NCBI RefSeq assembly: GCF_037911585.1
Contig: NZ_JBAJNS010000001.1
Location: 2,784,001 to 2,848,000 of the forward strand
Reading direction: 5' to 3'
Source of the DNA: Streptomyces sp. GSL17-111
GTDB taxonomy: Bacteria > Actinomycetota > Actinomycetes > Streptomycetales > Streptomycetaceae
DNA length: 64,000 bases
The notes beneath the pieces were generated by a model, which ran no database searches, had not been told where the DNA came from, and saw only the letters and a program-made list of their open reading frames with translations. Below, piece by piece: positions 26,483 to 34,637 of this stretch; the stretch's first letter is position 1, and each line of letters begins with the position of its first letter. Position numbers and translations under genes: made by a program.

Positions 26483-27457
26483 ATGCAGGGGTTCGTTTCC
26501 CTTCCCGACGATCCGGTGCTGCGTGCCGTCAGCCCCGGTGAGGCCGTTCGGTACGCCCGGGATCTGCCCGAGGGCGGCCTCGCGTGGGTGCACCTCGGCG
26601 AGCCGACGGCGGAGGACCTGCTGCCGGTCGCGCAGGCGCTGGAGCTGCCCCCGCTGGCCGTCGAGGACGCGCTGCACGCGCACCAGCGGGCCAAGCGGGA
26701 GCGGTACGGGGACGACATGGTGTTCTACGTGTTGCGCACCCTGCGCTACACCGAGGCGACCAGCGCCATCGACACCGGGGAGCTGATGATCTTCAGCAAC
26801 CCGTGCTGGGTCGTCACGGTCCAGCACGGCCCGAGCGACGCCCCGGACACGGCCCGTGCGGCGCTGGCGCGGAAGCCGGAGCTGCTGGAGCACGGGGCGT
26901 ACGGGCTGCTGTACGCCCTCGCCGACGCCGTCGTGGACACCTACGGGCACATCGTCGGCCTCGTCGGCGAGGACATCGAGGAGCTGGAGCTGCGGGTGTT
27001 CACCCCGGAGCGGGTGGACCTGACGCGGGAGATCTACTCGCTCAAGCGGGAGGTCCTGGAGTTCCGGGGCGCGATCCGGCCGCTCGTGCCCGTCGCCCAC
27101 GAGTTCATGTCACCGGCTCCGCAGCGCTATCCGGAGGCCCTGGTGCCCTACTTCCGCGACGTGGCCGACCACGTGCTGCGGGTCGCGTCGGCCGTGGCCG
27201 GGTGCGACGAGCTCACCGACTCCATGCTGGACGCCCACAGCACCCAGGCGGGCATGTGGCAGAACGAGGACATGCGCAAGATCTCGGCCTGGGCGGCGAT
27301 CATCGCCGCTCCGACGATGATCGCCGGGATCTACGGCATGAACTTCGCCCACATGCCCGAGCTGCACTGGGCCTACGGCTACCCGGCCGCCCTCGGGCTC
27401 ATGGCCTCCATCAGCGGTCTGCTGTACCGCGCCTTCCGCCGCAACGGCTGGCTGTGA
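26483..27457 (+). CDS. corA: CorA-type Mg2+/Co2+ transporter
   Basis: A 324-residue CorA family protein. A large N-terminal cytoplasmic funnel domain is followed by a long stalk helix and two C-terminal membrane helices. The pore motif YGMNF is at the end of the first helix, with a mostly apolar periplasmic loop (AHMPELHWAYGYP). ATG 26483 is preferred because AGG lies 9 bases upstream; ATG 26474 directly abuts it. Forms pentamers that import Mg2+. It lies 10 bases from the convergent SDR gene. Confidence 0.92.
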   Translation: MQGFVSLPDDPVLRAVSPGEAVRYARDLPEGGLAWVHLGEPTAEDLLPVAQALELPPLAVEDALHAHQRAKRERYGDDMVFYVLRTLRYTEATSAIDTGELMIFSNPCWVVTVQHGPSDAPDTARAALARKPELLEHGAYGLLYALADAVVDTYGHIVGLVGEDIEELELRVFTPERVDLTREIYSLKREVLEFRGAIRPLVPVAHEFMSPAPQRYPEALVPYFRDVADHVLRVASAVAGCDELTDSMLDAHSTQAGMWQNEDMRKISAWAAIIAAPTMIAGIYGMNFAHMPELHWAYGYPAALGLMASISGLLYRAFRRNGWL

Positions 27458-27466
27458 GGGAGAGGT

Positions 27467-28213
27467 TCAGGGCCAGGAGGGCTCGTTGCGCGGCACGATC
27501 GTGAGCTCACCGACGGCGCTGGTCTGCGGCACGGAGAGGGCGTACAGCACGGTGTCGGCGACGACGGCCGGGTCCTGGAGCTTGGTCGTGTCGGCGTCGG
27601 GGAAACGCTCCAGGATGAAGGGGGTCTCCATACCGCCCGCGATGATGCCGGTGACGCCGACGCCCAGGCAGTCGCGCTGGGCCTCCTGGAAGAGGGTGTG
27701 GGTGAAGGCGCGCAGCCCCGCCTTGCCGGCGGCGTAGGGTGCCGCCTCGGTCCACGTCCGGCGCGATGCCGTGGAGAGGATGTTGACGATGTGCCCGCCG
27801 CCGCGCGCCACCATGCGACGGTAGGTCTCCAGGCACAGGTACATCGGTCCGAGCAGGTTCGTGGTGACGACGTGGGTGACCTCGTCGGCGGTCAGGTGCT
27901 CGATGGGCTTGGAGATGTCGACGGCCGCGTTGTTGACGAGGATGTCCAGGGGCTGCCCGGCGTCGTCGAGTTCCGTGAACGCCGCCGCGACGGCGGCCGG
28001 TTCACGGATGTCCAGCTCCAGGAACCGGACGTCGCGGCCCTCCTCCTTCAGCGCGTCGCACAGCTCCTCGGCCTCCTGCCAGCGCACGTCGGCGACCCGT
28101 ACGGCCGCCCCGCTGCGGGCCAGCCTCCGGGCGATGGCCGCGCCCAGGCCACGGGCGCCGCCGGTGACCAGGGCGCGCCGTCCCGTCAGGTCGACGTACT
28201 CGGTGCTCTCCAT
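27467..28213 (-). CDS. Short-chain dehydrogenase/reductase
   Basis: A 248-residue classical SDR. The cofactor motif is LVTGGARGLGAA (about residues 14-25) and Asp in VADVR after strand 2 suggests NAD preference. NNAAVD replaces the NNAG motif, a Ser is in NILSTASRR, and YAAGK holds the catalytic Tyr and Lys. The product is 3-oxoacyl-reductase-like, but the substrate cannot be inferred. It diverges from the GNAT gene downstream. Confidence 0.9.
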   Translation of the reverse strand: MESTEYVDLTGRRALVTGGARGLGAAIARRLARSGAAVRVADVRWQEAEELCDALKEEGRDVRFLELDIREPAAVAAAFTELDDAGQPLDILVNNAAVDISKPIEHLTADEVTHVVTTNLLGPMYLCLETYRRMVARGGGHIVNILSTASRRTWTEAAPYAAGKAGLRAFTHTLFQEAQRDCLGVGVTGIIAGGMETPFILERFPDADTTKLQDPAVVADTVLYALSVPQTSAVGELTIVPRNEPSWP

Positions 28214-28547
28214 GGCTGCCTCCGCTCGACTCGTCCGTCCAGCGTGGAGCGGGCCGGGAGGGCGGGCACGCCGGGCGCGTCCGTCGGGGCGACGGTCCGG
28301 TGTCCGTGTCCGTGGCTGAAGTGTGACGGCGACGGACGGTGCCGGGCGGGGCGCGGTGGCGCCGGCCCGGTCCGCTGTTCGATGATGGCAACATGTCACT
28401 CGAACGGGTGACTTGCTCGGTCCACGGCCTGCCCGCCTACCTGGCCGACGCGGGCGGGCCGTGTGCCGTCACCGCCTTCGTACCCCGCTCGTACCCCGCA
28501 CCTGGTACCCCGCACCTCGTCCGGCGATCCGACAGGAGGTCCGTCCC
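28214..28547. other. Intergenic region between divergent SDR and GNAT genes
   Basis: About 330 bases without a supported gene. It contains three copies of GTACCCCGC within 28482-28520 and an imperfect inverted repeat around 28394-28411 (GTCACTCG/CGGGTGAC). No firm promoter call. Confidence 0.4.
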
Positions 28548-29075
28548 GTGCAGCTTCGTCAGTGGCGTACCGACGACGCCGACGCGCTCGTCGCGGCCTT
28601 CGCCGAGCCCGAGATGGACCGCCAGACGGCGACGCCCGTCGACACCCCGGCCGCGGCGCGGTCCTGGATCGGCCGAAGTGCCGAGGAGTGGGGGGCGGGC
28701 ACGTCGTACGCGTTCGCCGTCGTGGACGGGGACGACGCCGTCCTGGGCAACGTGGCGGTGAGCGCGGTGGAGCGCGTGCACGGCACCGGCTGGGTGTCGT
28801 ACTGGACGGTCACCGCCGCGCGTGGCCGTGGCGTGGCGACGTTCGCGTGCCGGACGGCGTCACGCTGGGCCTTCGACGACCTGGGCCTCTTCCGGCTGGA
28901 GTTGGGGCACCGGGTGGACAATCCGGCCTCCTGCGCCGTCGCCCTCGCGTCCGGCTACGCTGTGGAGGGGCTCCAGCGGCAGCGCCTGGCCTACGACGGC
29001 GTCCGCCACGACGTGGAGGTGCACGCCCGGCTGGCGACCGACGCCGAGCCGGGCGCGGGGACGTCACCGCGTTGA
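28548..29075 (+). CDS. GNAT family N-acetyltransferase
   Basis: A 175-residue acetyltransferase of the RimJ/RimL-like type. It opens VQLRQWRTDDADALVAAF. The acetyl-CoA loop is TVTAARGRGVATFA, followed by FDDLGLFRLELGHRVDNPASCAVALASGY, the conserved strand-helix of this subfamily. GTG 28548 has an ideal AGGAGGT seven bases upstream. Targets of such enzymes are protein N-termini or small molecules; not determinable here. Confidence 0.9.
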   Translation: MQLRQWRTDDADALVAAFAEPEMDRQTATPVDTPAAARSWIGRSAEEWGAGTSYAFAVVDGDDAVLGNVAVSAVERVHGTGWVSYWTVTAARGRGVATFACRTASRWAFDDLGLFRLELGHRVDNPASCAVALASGYAVEGLQRQRLAYDGVRHDVEVHARLATDAEPGAGTSPR

Positions 29076-29460
29076 CGCACCGGTCCAGCCCGCCGGGACG
29101 TGCCCGAGGCGGACGCGCTGCGGGTGGTCCCCGACGGCCACGGAGCCCAGCTTCTCGCCGGTCGCGAAGCTGATCGCCGTCACCCGGTCGGCCGCGCTCT
29201 CGGAGAATGAGGTCGAGCGTGCCGATCGGCTCCGGGTCGCCGCGCGAGGTGAGGACCGTCGCCGTGCCCTCCCCGTTGTTGCCCGCGAAGAAGACCTCCC
29301 GGAGCGGCTCGTCCGGTTCGGCGGCCGCAGTGCCGACCGGAGTGGCGGGAGCCGGGGCGGCGGCCCAGGCCGTCGGCGCGGGGAGCGCGCCAAGGGCGGC
29401 GACGAGGGCAGGGGTGAGCGCCGGGGCGGCCACGGGACGCGTGCGGAGAGCTACTGCCAT
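29064..29460 (-). pseudogene. Broken secreted propeller-like protein gene
   Basis: The ATG at 29460 opens a typical signal peptide (MAVALRTRPVAAP ... AWAAAPAPA), then EVFFAGNNGEGTATVL and IGTLDLI in one frame. Around 29205 the similarity moves to another frame with DRVTAISFATGEKLGSVAVGDHPQRVRLG, ending at a stop at 29064. Both pieces read like blades of a YVTN/PQQ-type beta-propeller, but the expected several hundred residues are missing. It is therefore a frameshifted and internally deleted remnant; it overlaps the end of the GNAT gene by 12 bases. Confidence 0.6.
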
Positions 29461-29642
29461 GAGGTGCACCCTTCGGCTGACGTGGGGGGTGTGCCGGGGC
29501 GGTGGAGCCGGTGTTACTTTGCGGTAGCCACCAGGGAGGCGAGCGGCGCGGCCCCCGAGGTAGGCAGCGGCAGCCACCGGCCGGGCGCCCGGGTTGTGTC
29601 CGGGCCACAACACGCCGGACCGGCGGGAGAGGCGGGACGCCG

Positions 29643-30857
29643 GTGACGGAAGCGGCCGAACGCGCCCTGTTCCGGCGGGTGCTGCACGACCTCGCGGCCG
29701 ACGCCGGGGTCGTCGAGGAGATCGTGGCGGCGGCCCGACGCCACTCCCCCGCCGTGGCCCGGCTGCCGGAGTCCGAGAACCGCCGCCACATCGCGGTGCT
29801 GCTGGCGGCGGCCCTGGCGTCCGCCGGGGAACCCCGGGCCTCGGGCGAACAGGACTTCACCGCCGCGACGCTGCTCGGGCGCGATCGCGCGGCCCAGGGC
29901 GTCCCGATCACCGCGCTCCTCCGTGGCGTCCAGGCCGGCCGCAGCCGCGCCACGGAGATCGCCGTCGAGCGCGGCCGGACGGCGGGCGTCGCCTCCGGGG
30001 CGGTCATCCAGGCGCTCCTGGACTTCGACCGCTACGCGGGGGCGATGGAGCTGCACGTCATCGACGGCTACCACACCGCGCAGCTCGAACTGGCCCGCAC
30101 GGCGCGGGACGCCCGCACCCAGGTCCTGCGCCGCCTGCTGCACGGCGACCGGCGGACGGCCGACGGCGCGGGTCCCCCGGGCGCTGTCGGTGCGGACGAG
30201 CTGGCGCGGGCCGGGCTGCACCACGACCGGCCGTACCACTGTGTGCTGTCCGACGTGACGGACCCGGTACGCGCACAGGCGCTGGAAGGCCGACTGGCCT
30301 CCTCGGACGGCGCGTTCGGGCTGGTGGAGGGACGGCTGGCCGGTCTCGCCGCCCGCCTCCCCACCGCCGAGGCCCTGGGCGCCGACGCCCTCGTCGTCGT
30401 GGCGCCCGCCGCTTCGCTGAGCCAGGCGCGCCACCTGCACGCACTGTGCGACGCCGGGCTGCGCGCCGTGGGCGCCCAGGGGCCCGCCGGGGCGCGCGCG
30501 ACGGGCCTGCACCACCTCACGGACCTCGCCGTGGAGATCGCCCTGGACGCCCAGCCCCGGCTCGCCGAGCTGCTGTGCCGGGACCTGCTCGGAGCTCTGA
30601 ACCCCGCCGACGACTTCCACCGGGAGCTGGCCGTCACCGCACGCGCCTACTTCGACCACGGGATGCGGCAGGACCAGACGGCGGCCGTGCTGCACGTCCA
30701 CCCCAACACCGTCCGCTACCGGCTGGGCCGCCTGGCCGCCCTGACCGGCACCCCGCTGGAGGCCGCCGACCCCGGTGACCGCCCGTCCCTCCTGACCTGC
30801 CTCCACTGGCACTGGGCCCTGCGCACCTGGCTCGGCGAAACCCGCCGGACGGACTGA
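29643..30857 (+). CDS. PucR/CdaR-type transcriptional regulator
   Basis: A 404-residue regulator. The N-terminal all-helical domain (about 5-160) resembles the RsbRD-like sensory module (FRRVLHDLAADAGVVEEIV). A degenerate GGDEF-like middle segment (about 175-300) follows. The C-terminal PucR helix-turn-helix contains DQTAAVLHVHPNTVRYRLGRL (about 345-365). Start GTG 29643 follows GAGGCGGGACGCC. Such regulators typically activate a nearby gene or operon; here the neighbours are a broken gene upstream and a small unknown gene convergent with it, so the target is unclear. Confidence 0.87.
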   Translation: MTEAAERALFRRVLHDLAADAGVVEEIVAAARRHSPAVARLPESENRRHIAVLLAAALASAGEPRASGEQDFTAATLLGRDRAAQGVPITALLRGVQAGRSRATEIAVERGRTAGVASGAVIQALLDFDRYAGAMELHVIDGYHTAQLELARTARDARTQVLRRLLHGDRRTADGAGPPGAVGADELARAGLHHDRPYHCVLSDVTDPVRAQALEGRLASSDGAFGLVEGRLAGLAARLPTAEALGADALVVVAPAASLSQARHLHALCDAGLRAVGAQGPAGARATGLHHLTDLAVEIALDAQPRLAELLCRDLLGALNPADDFHRELAVTARAYFDHGMRQDQTAAVLHVHPNTVRYRLGRLAALTGTPLEAADPGDRPSLLTCLHWHWALRTWLGETRRTD

Positions 30858-30867
30858 CGTTCCGGGC

Positions 30868-31284
30868 TCAGCCTGCCGCATGCGGGGCGCGCGGCGGGTG
30901 CGGGGTGTGCGGGACGACGACGACCTGGTCGGCGTCCTCGTAGACGATCCGCCCCGGATCGGCGGACTCCAGGCGCACGTGGGGCACGCCGTGGGCGGTC
31001 AGGATGGCGAGGTAGCCCTCGACGCGGGCCAGCAGGTGCCCGGCCGACGCCCTGAACCACGCGACGGCGCCCGGGTTCACGGCGTGGTCGTAGACGGTGG
31101 GCTCGACGTGGGTGGGGTTGGTGTAGGCGGCGTCGTACCAGGCGTTCGTCGTCCGGCGGAACTCCTCCTGCTCGGCGGTCAGCCTCCCGTCCCGGGCGAG
31201 CCCGTTCACGACGACGAAGATGCCGGGGAGGACGCCTCGGTGGTTCGGCGTCGTCGCCTGGAACCGGATGAAGGAATGTGTCAT
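30868..31284 (-). CDS. Small protein of unknown function
   Basis: A 138-residue cytoplasmic protein, no family recognised. Composition is ordinary, with Trp/Tyr-rich middle sequence (TTNAWYDAAYTNPTHVEP; GAVAWFRASAGHLLARVEGYLAIL) and a His/Pro-rich tail. No signal peptide or membrane helix. An inverted repeat just upstream of its ATG suggests local regulation. Convergent with the PucR-type regulator gene, 10 bases apart. Confidence 0.72.
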   Translation of the reverse strand: MTHSFIRFQATTPNHRGVLPGIFVVVNGLARDGRLTAEQEEFRRTTNAWYDAAYTNPTHVEPTVYDHAVNPGAVAWFRASAGHLLARVEGYLAILTAHGVPHVRLESADPGRIVYEDADQVVVVPHTPHPPRAPHAAG

Positions 31285-31580
31285 GACCGCATCTTTTCAC
31301 GTTCACCCGGGAGGGTGAAAAGCATTATCGCGGAATGCCACATTCCGGCACCGGCATTGAGGCAGAGAATGGGCGTCACCGCAGCTCAGAGCCGGGAAAA
31401 TGTAGGCAAGAAGGCGCCGTGTACGGGTTTCCGGGCTCCGGTGTACTTGATGTTTCACCTATTCCCGGAACTTGCTTTATCCGCACTCCGTGCAGATAGG
31501 TTCAGCTCGACCGCAAACACGAAAAGGCCCCCGCGATGCGCCAACATCCGAGGGCCGTGGCACGAGGAACAGCACTTCCC
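31285..31580. other. AT-richer divergent promoter region
   Basis: About 300 bases with visibly lower G+C than surroundings (31315-31530). It holds the inverted repeat listed at 31293-31322 and, just upstream of the plus-strand gene, a possible leader hairpin (GGCCC at about 31529 pairing with GGGCC at about 31552). No gene seen. Confidence 0.45.
31293..31322. promoter_or_regulatory. Operator-like inverted repeat upstream of 138-aa gene
   Basis: Outer arms CTTTTCAC and GTGAAAAG, plus a nested TTCACCC-GGGA-GGGTGAA. It sits 9 bases upstream of the ATG at 31284 on the minus strand, where a repressor would block transcription or initiation. No assigned regulator. Confidence 0.4.
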
Positions 31581-32546
31581 ATGCGCATTCATCGTATGAC
31601 GCCCCGGCGCTCCTTCTCCACCTACTCGAACGCGTTGCTCCGCGACCGACGCATCTCGTGGTGCGCCGCCGGCATCCTCGTCTACCTCCTGAGCCTCCCC
31701 GAGCGGGCCGCCACGGACATCCACTCCCTGGCCAAACAGCGCAAGGAGGGCCGCGACCGCGTCGCGGACGCCCTGCGCGAGCTGGAGTCGGCCTGCTACC
31801 TGCGCCGTCAACAGGGCAACGACTCCGTCACCGGCCAGAGGTACACGGTGTACGAGGTGTACGACACCCCGTACGACGAGGTACGGGAAACCCGGGAGCC
31901 CGAGCCGACCACCGCGTCCGGCGTTCCGGACTCCGGTGAACCGGCGACTGGGCGTGCGGGAGGCAACCCTTCGGGTTCAACCACCGGGGCACAAGAACCT
32001 CCCACCCCCAGCCCCCGCCGCAGTCGCCCGCCACGCCCGCCACGCCCACCGCGCACGCCGCGACCGCCACGCACGCCGGGCGCCGGGAGCGGACCCGTCG
32101 CCGTGCCGGAGCCGCTGCGCTCCGCCGTCTCGCTGCTGCTCTCGCTCGGCCGGAGGGAACCACGGATCGCGCTCGGCACGGCGGAGGCCGTCGAGCTGGC
32201 GCCGCTCGTCGACCGGTGGCGGGCGGGCGGCCTCGGCGGCGACGCCCTCCGGGGCGCCCTCACCGCAGGGCTTCCCGACCGCGTCCACTCGCCCCTCGCC
32301 CTCCTGGCGAACCGGCTGCGCCGCAAGATGCCCGACCGGCCGGCGCCGCCCCCGCCTCCCAGGCGGCCCGCCGAGTGCGCGGACTGCGCGGCCCCCCTGC
32401 GCAAGCCCGGCCGATGCCGGGCGTGCCGGACGGGCGAACCGGCCACACCCCCGGTGACGGAGGCCCACCGCGAACGGGTCCGCCGGGGCGCCGCAGCCGC
32501 CCGTGCGGCACTCCGCGGCACGAACCCGACCCCCGCCCCCGCCTGA
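31581..32546 (+). CDS. Helix-turn-helix protein with C-terminal zinc-ribbon-like motif
   Basis: A 321-residue protein. The N-terminal winged-helix domain (about 5-100; RRSFSTYSNALLRDRRISWCAAGILVYLLSLP and IHSLAKQRKEGRDRVADALRELE) resembles HTH_36/replication-initiator-type domains. A long Pro/Arg/Thr-rich linker (about 110-180) leads to a helical segment (about 185-250) and a CxxC-x8-CxxC cluster (CADCAAPLRKPGRCRACR, about 280-297) likely to bind zinc. ATG 31581 follows GAGGAAC; ATG 31596 is an alternative. Seventy bases upstream of the Bro-N gene, so probably an operon. DNA binding is likely; the biological role is unknown. Confidence 0.72.
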   Translation: MRIHRMTPRRSFSTYSNALLRDRRISWCAAGILVYLLSLPERAATDIHSLAKQRKEGRDRVADALRELESACYLRRQQGNDSVTGQRYTVYEVYDTPYDEVRETREPEPTTASGVPDSGEPATGRAGGNPSGSTTGAQEPPTPSPRRSRPPRPPRPPRTPRPPRTPGAGSGPVAVPEPLRSAVSLLLSLGRREPRIALGTAEAVELAPLVDRWRAGGLGGDALRGALTAGLPDRVHSPLALLANRLRRKMPDRPAPPPPPRRPAECADCAAPLRKPGRCRACRTGEPATPPVTEAHRERVRRGAAAARAALRGTNPTPAPA

Positions 32547-32616
32547 CCGGCGCGGGCCCCTCAAGCCCACCGGCCGACCACCGCGTGGGAACGACGACAC
32601 CCGAAAGAGGACGACC

Positions 32617-33531
32617 ATGACCGAACGCCCCCCGACCCTGCCCGCCGACCCTCAGCTCAGGGGTCTCGGGCTCCTCGCCGAGGCCCTCACCTACCCGGGG
32701 ACGGGCGAGACCGTCCAACTCGTCACCGCCGAGGACGGCGGCAAGTGGTTCTGGCTCCACGAGGTCTCGGCAGCCGCAGACCTGCCGCATCTCAACACCA
32801 CGTACCGGCGGCTCCTGGACGGGGACGAGTGGATGACCGTCGACGTCTCCGCAGGTCACACCACGTCGACTAATAGTCGACGTGGACCGACCGGCCCGAA
32901 CACCGTCCGCGTGCTGCTGAGCCTGCCCGGCACCGTCAAGGTGCTCTCCGTGGCACGAAAGAACCCCAGGGCCAAGGCGTTCGACCGGTGGGCGCGGCAC
33001 GAGGTGCTGGCGCCGCTGTTGGCGAAGGGGCCGTCCGGTGCGACGGAGACCGGGGGGACCAAGGACCAGGCCCAGTCGAGCGAAGCCCGGCCCCCCTGCG
33101 CCAACGCGGAGTACGTCGACTCCATCCTCGCCCTGGCCTTCGAGACGCAGGCGGGCGTCGCGGCGGTGCAGCGCCAGCAGTCCGAGACGATGGTGAGGAT
33201 CACCGAGATCCTCGACCGGGTGACGGCCGAGCCGCAGAAGCCGCCGCGACCGATGCTGCCCGCTCAGCGTCGGGACGAGGCCGCCGCGCTGCTGGAGCGG
33301 TGGCGCGCGCAGCACCTGCTGAGCAAGGAGGTGTGGGCCGTGGCCGCCTACGCGCTGCCGATCATCCTCAGCCACGGCACGCTCCAGGCCTCACCGCGCA
33401 GGATCGCCGAGCGCACCGGGCTGGACGTCGCCGTGGTCAACCGGGCGCTGCTGGACCTGTGCCTGGCCGGTTGCCTCCGCCCGGTCGGGGAGACGTCACG
33501 GGCGCACCACACCACCTACCGGCTGGGGTGA
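32617..33531 (+). CDS. Bro-N domain (phage antirepressor-like) DNA-binding protein
   Basis: A 304-residue protein. The Bro-N domain (about 25-120) is recognisable from WFWLHEVSAAADLPHLNTTYRRLLDGDEW and KVLSVARKNPRAKAFDRWARHEVLAPLL. A coiled-coil-like segment (about 165-210, ILALAFETQAGVAAVQRQQSE) follows, then a C-terminal winged-helix-like module (about 220-304, ASPRRIAERTGLDVAVVNRALLDL). Start ATG has AAAGAGG upstream. The coding sequence contains a 25-bp perfect palindrome at 32861-32885. A same-architecture paralogue is at 55135-56079. No phage structural or integrase genes are adjacent. Confidence 0.82.
   Translation: MTERPPTLPADPQLRGLGLLAEALTYPGTGETVQLVTAEDGGKWFWLHEVSAAADLPHLNTTYRRLLDGDEWMTVDVSAGHTTSTNSRRGPTGPNTVRVLLSLPGTVKVLSVARKNPRAKAFDRWARHEVLAPLLAKGPSGATETGGTKDQAQSSEARPPCANAEYVDSILALAFETQAGVAAVQRQQSETMVRITEILDRVTAEPQKPPRPMLPAQRRDEAAALLERWRAQHLLSKEVWAVAAYALPIILSHGTLQASPRRIAERTGLDVAVVNRALLDLCLAGCLRPVGETSRAHHTTYRLG
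32861..32885. repeat. 25-bp perfect palindrome inside the Bro-N gene
   Basis: Twelve-base arms (CCACGTCGACTA and its exact complement TAGTCGACGTGG) around a single central A. It lies within the Bro-N coding region and encodes TSTNSRR. A TAATAG centre is unusually A+T-rich for this genome. Candidate operator, recombination or protein-binding site. Confidence 0.8.
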
Positions 33532-33558
33532 CGGCGAGGTCGTGCGGCGCGGGGCGGT

Positions 33559-33582
33559 CCGGCACCGGCGGCGCGGTGCCGG
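33559..33582. terminator. Hairpin terminator between convergent Bro-N and htpX genes
   Basis: CCGGCACCG and CGGTGCCGG flank a 6-base loop, in the 61 bases between the two stops. Confidence 0.65.
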
Positions 33583-33592
33583 GTCGCCACGG

Positions 33593-34495
33593 TCAGCGGT
33601 TCAGGTGCCGGGTGATGGTGGCGAGCTGGGCCAGGCGCTGTTCGAGGGTGGGGTGCGAGGAGAACAGCCGGGCGAGTGAGTCGCCGGAGAAGGCGGGGAC
33701 GAAGAAGAAGGCGTTGAACGGCTCGGCGCGGCGCAGGTCGCGGGTGGGGATGCGGGACATCTGGCCGCTGATCTTCGTCAGGGCGGCGGCGAGCGCCGAC
33801 GGCTTGCCGGTGAGCAGCGCCGCGCCCCGGTCGGCGGACAGCTCGCGGTACCGGGACAGGAGCCGCGTCAGCAGGAAGCTGATCACGTACACCACGACGC
33901 TGACCAGCGGAATGACCAGGGCGAGGATCGCGGTGTTCTGGTTGCGCTCGCCACCGCGCATGATGCCGCCCCACAGTGCCAGCCGGGTGAGGCTGCCCGC
34001 GAGGACGCCGAGGAAGGAGGCGAAGGTCATGACGGCGACGTCGCGATGGGCGACGTGGGACAGTTCGTGCGCCAGGACGCCTTCCAGTTCCTCCGGCTCC
34101 AGACGCCGCAGCAGCCCGGTGGTGGCGCAGACGAGGGCCTTGTCCTGGCTGCGGCCGGTGGCGAAGGCGTTGGGGACGTCGGAATCGGCGATGGCGACAC
34201 GGGGTTTGGGCATGTCCGCCAGGGCGCAGAGGCGGTCGACGGCCCCGTGCAGCTCGGGGGCCTGCTCGGGGGTCACCTCACGGGCGCCCATGCTGTAGGC
34301 GGCGATGCGGTCGCTGAACCAGAACTGGACGACGAACATGCCCCCGGCGAAGAGGACGATCAGCGGCCAGGCGTTCTGCAGCAGCGCGATCAGCACGCCC
34401 ATGAAGACGACGTAGAGCAGGCCGATGAAGAACATCGTCGTGGCCATACGGCGGGTGAGGCCGCGGTCCGGTGCGTAACGGGTCGTTCTGGCCAT
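33593..34495 (-). CDS. htpX: M48 family membrane zinc metalloprotease HtpX
   Basis: A 300-residue integral membrane protease. Two N-terminal helices (about 17-57) precede the zinc site HELSH (about residues 145-149), with the third ligand Glu in the later RELSADRGA segment. Two more helices lie between (about 155-175 and 190-212). HtpX degrades misfolded membrane proteins, complementing FtsH under envelope stress. The adjacent upstream PspAB gene points the same way. ATG 34495. Confidence 0.93.
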   Translation of the reverse strand: MARTTRYAPDRGLTRRMATTMFFIGLLYVVFMGVLIALLQNAWPLIVLFAGGMFVVQFWFSDRIAAYSMGAREVTPEQAPELHGAVDRLCALADMPKPRVAIADSDVPNAFATGRSQDKALVCATTGLLRRLEPEELEGVLAHELSHVAHRDVAVMTFASFLGVLAGSLTRLALWGGIMRGGERNQNTAILALVIPLVSVVVYVISFLLTRLLSRYRELSADRGAALLTGKPSALAAALTKISGQMSRIPTRDLRRAEPFNAFFFVPAFSGDSLARLFSSHPTLEQRLAQLATITRHLNR

Positions 34496-34573
34496 GACAC
34501 GCGCCTCCTGCCTCCCCGGTCACCCCATCTCCTTCGGACTGTACGCCTTGTCCGCTTTTCATGCTTTCTAGCG

Positions 34574-34605
34574 CTTTTCGTGCTTCTCGTGCTTCTCGTG
34601 CTTCC
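34574..34605. repeat. Short tandem 9-mer repeat
   Basis: CTTTTCGTG, CTTCTCGTG, CTTCTCGTG and a partial CTTCC in tandem, preceded by a diverged CTTTTCATG at about 34555. It is located in the gap between pspAB and htpX. On the htpX sense strand it reads as a purine-rich CACGAGAAG run that may form part of its leader. Confidence 0.6.
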
Positions 34606-34609
34606 ATCT

Positions 34610-34633
34610 GCTCACGGGGCCGGCCCCGTGAGC
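34610..34633. terminator. 24-bp palindrome after pspAB
   Basis: GCTCACGGGGCC followed directly by GGCCCCGTGAGC, 4 bases past the pspAB stop on the minus strand. Likely terminator separating pspAB from htpX. Confidence 0.65.
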
Positions 34634-34637
34634 CCGT

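Noticed and set aside
31530-31560. Possible tRNA-like or attenuator stem ahead of the HTH gene
   Set aside because: Only one imperfect stem of about five pairs; no tRNA arms, anticodon loop or second structure.
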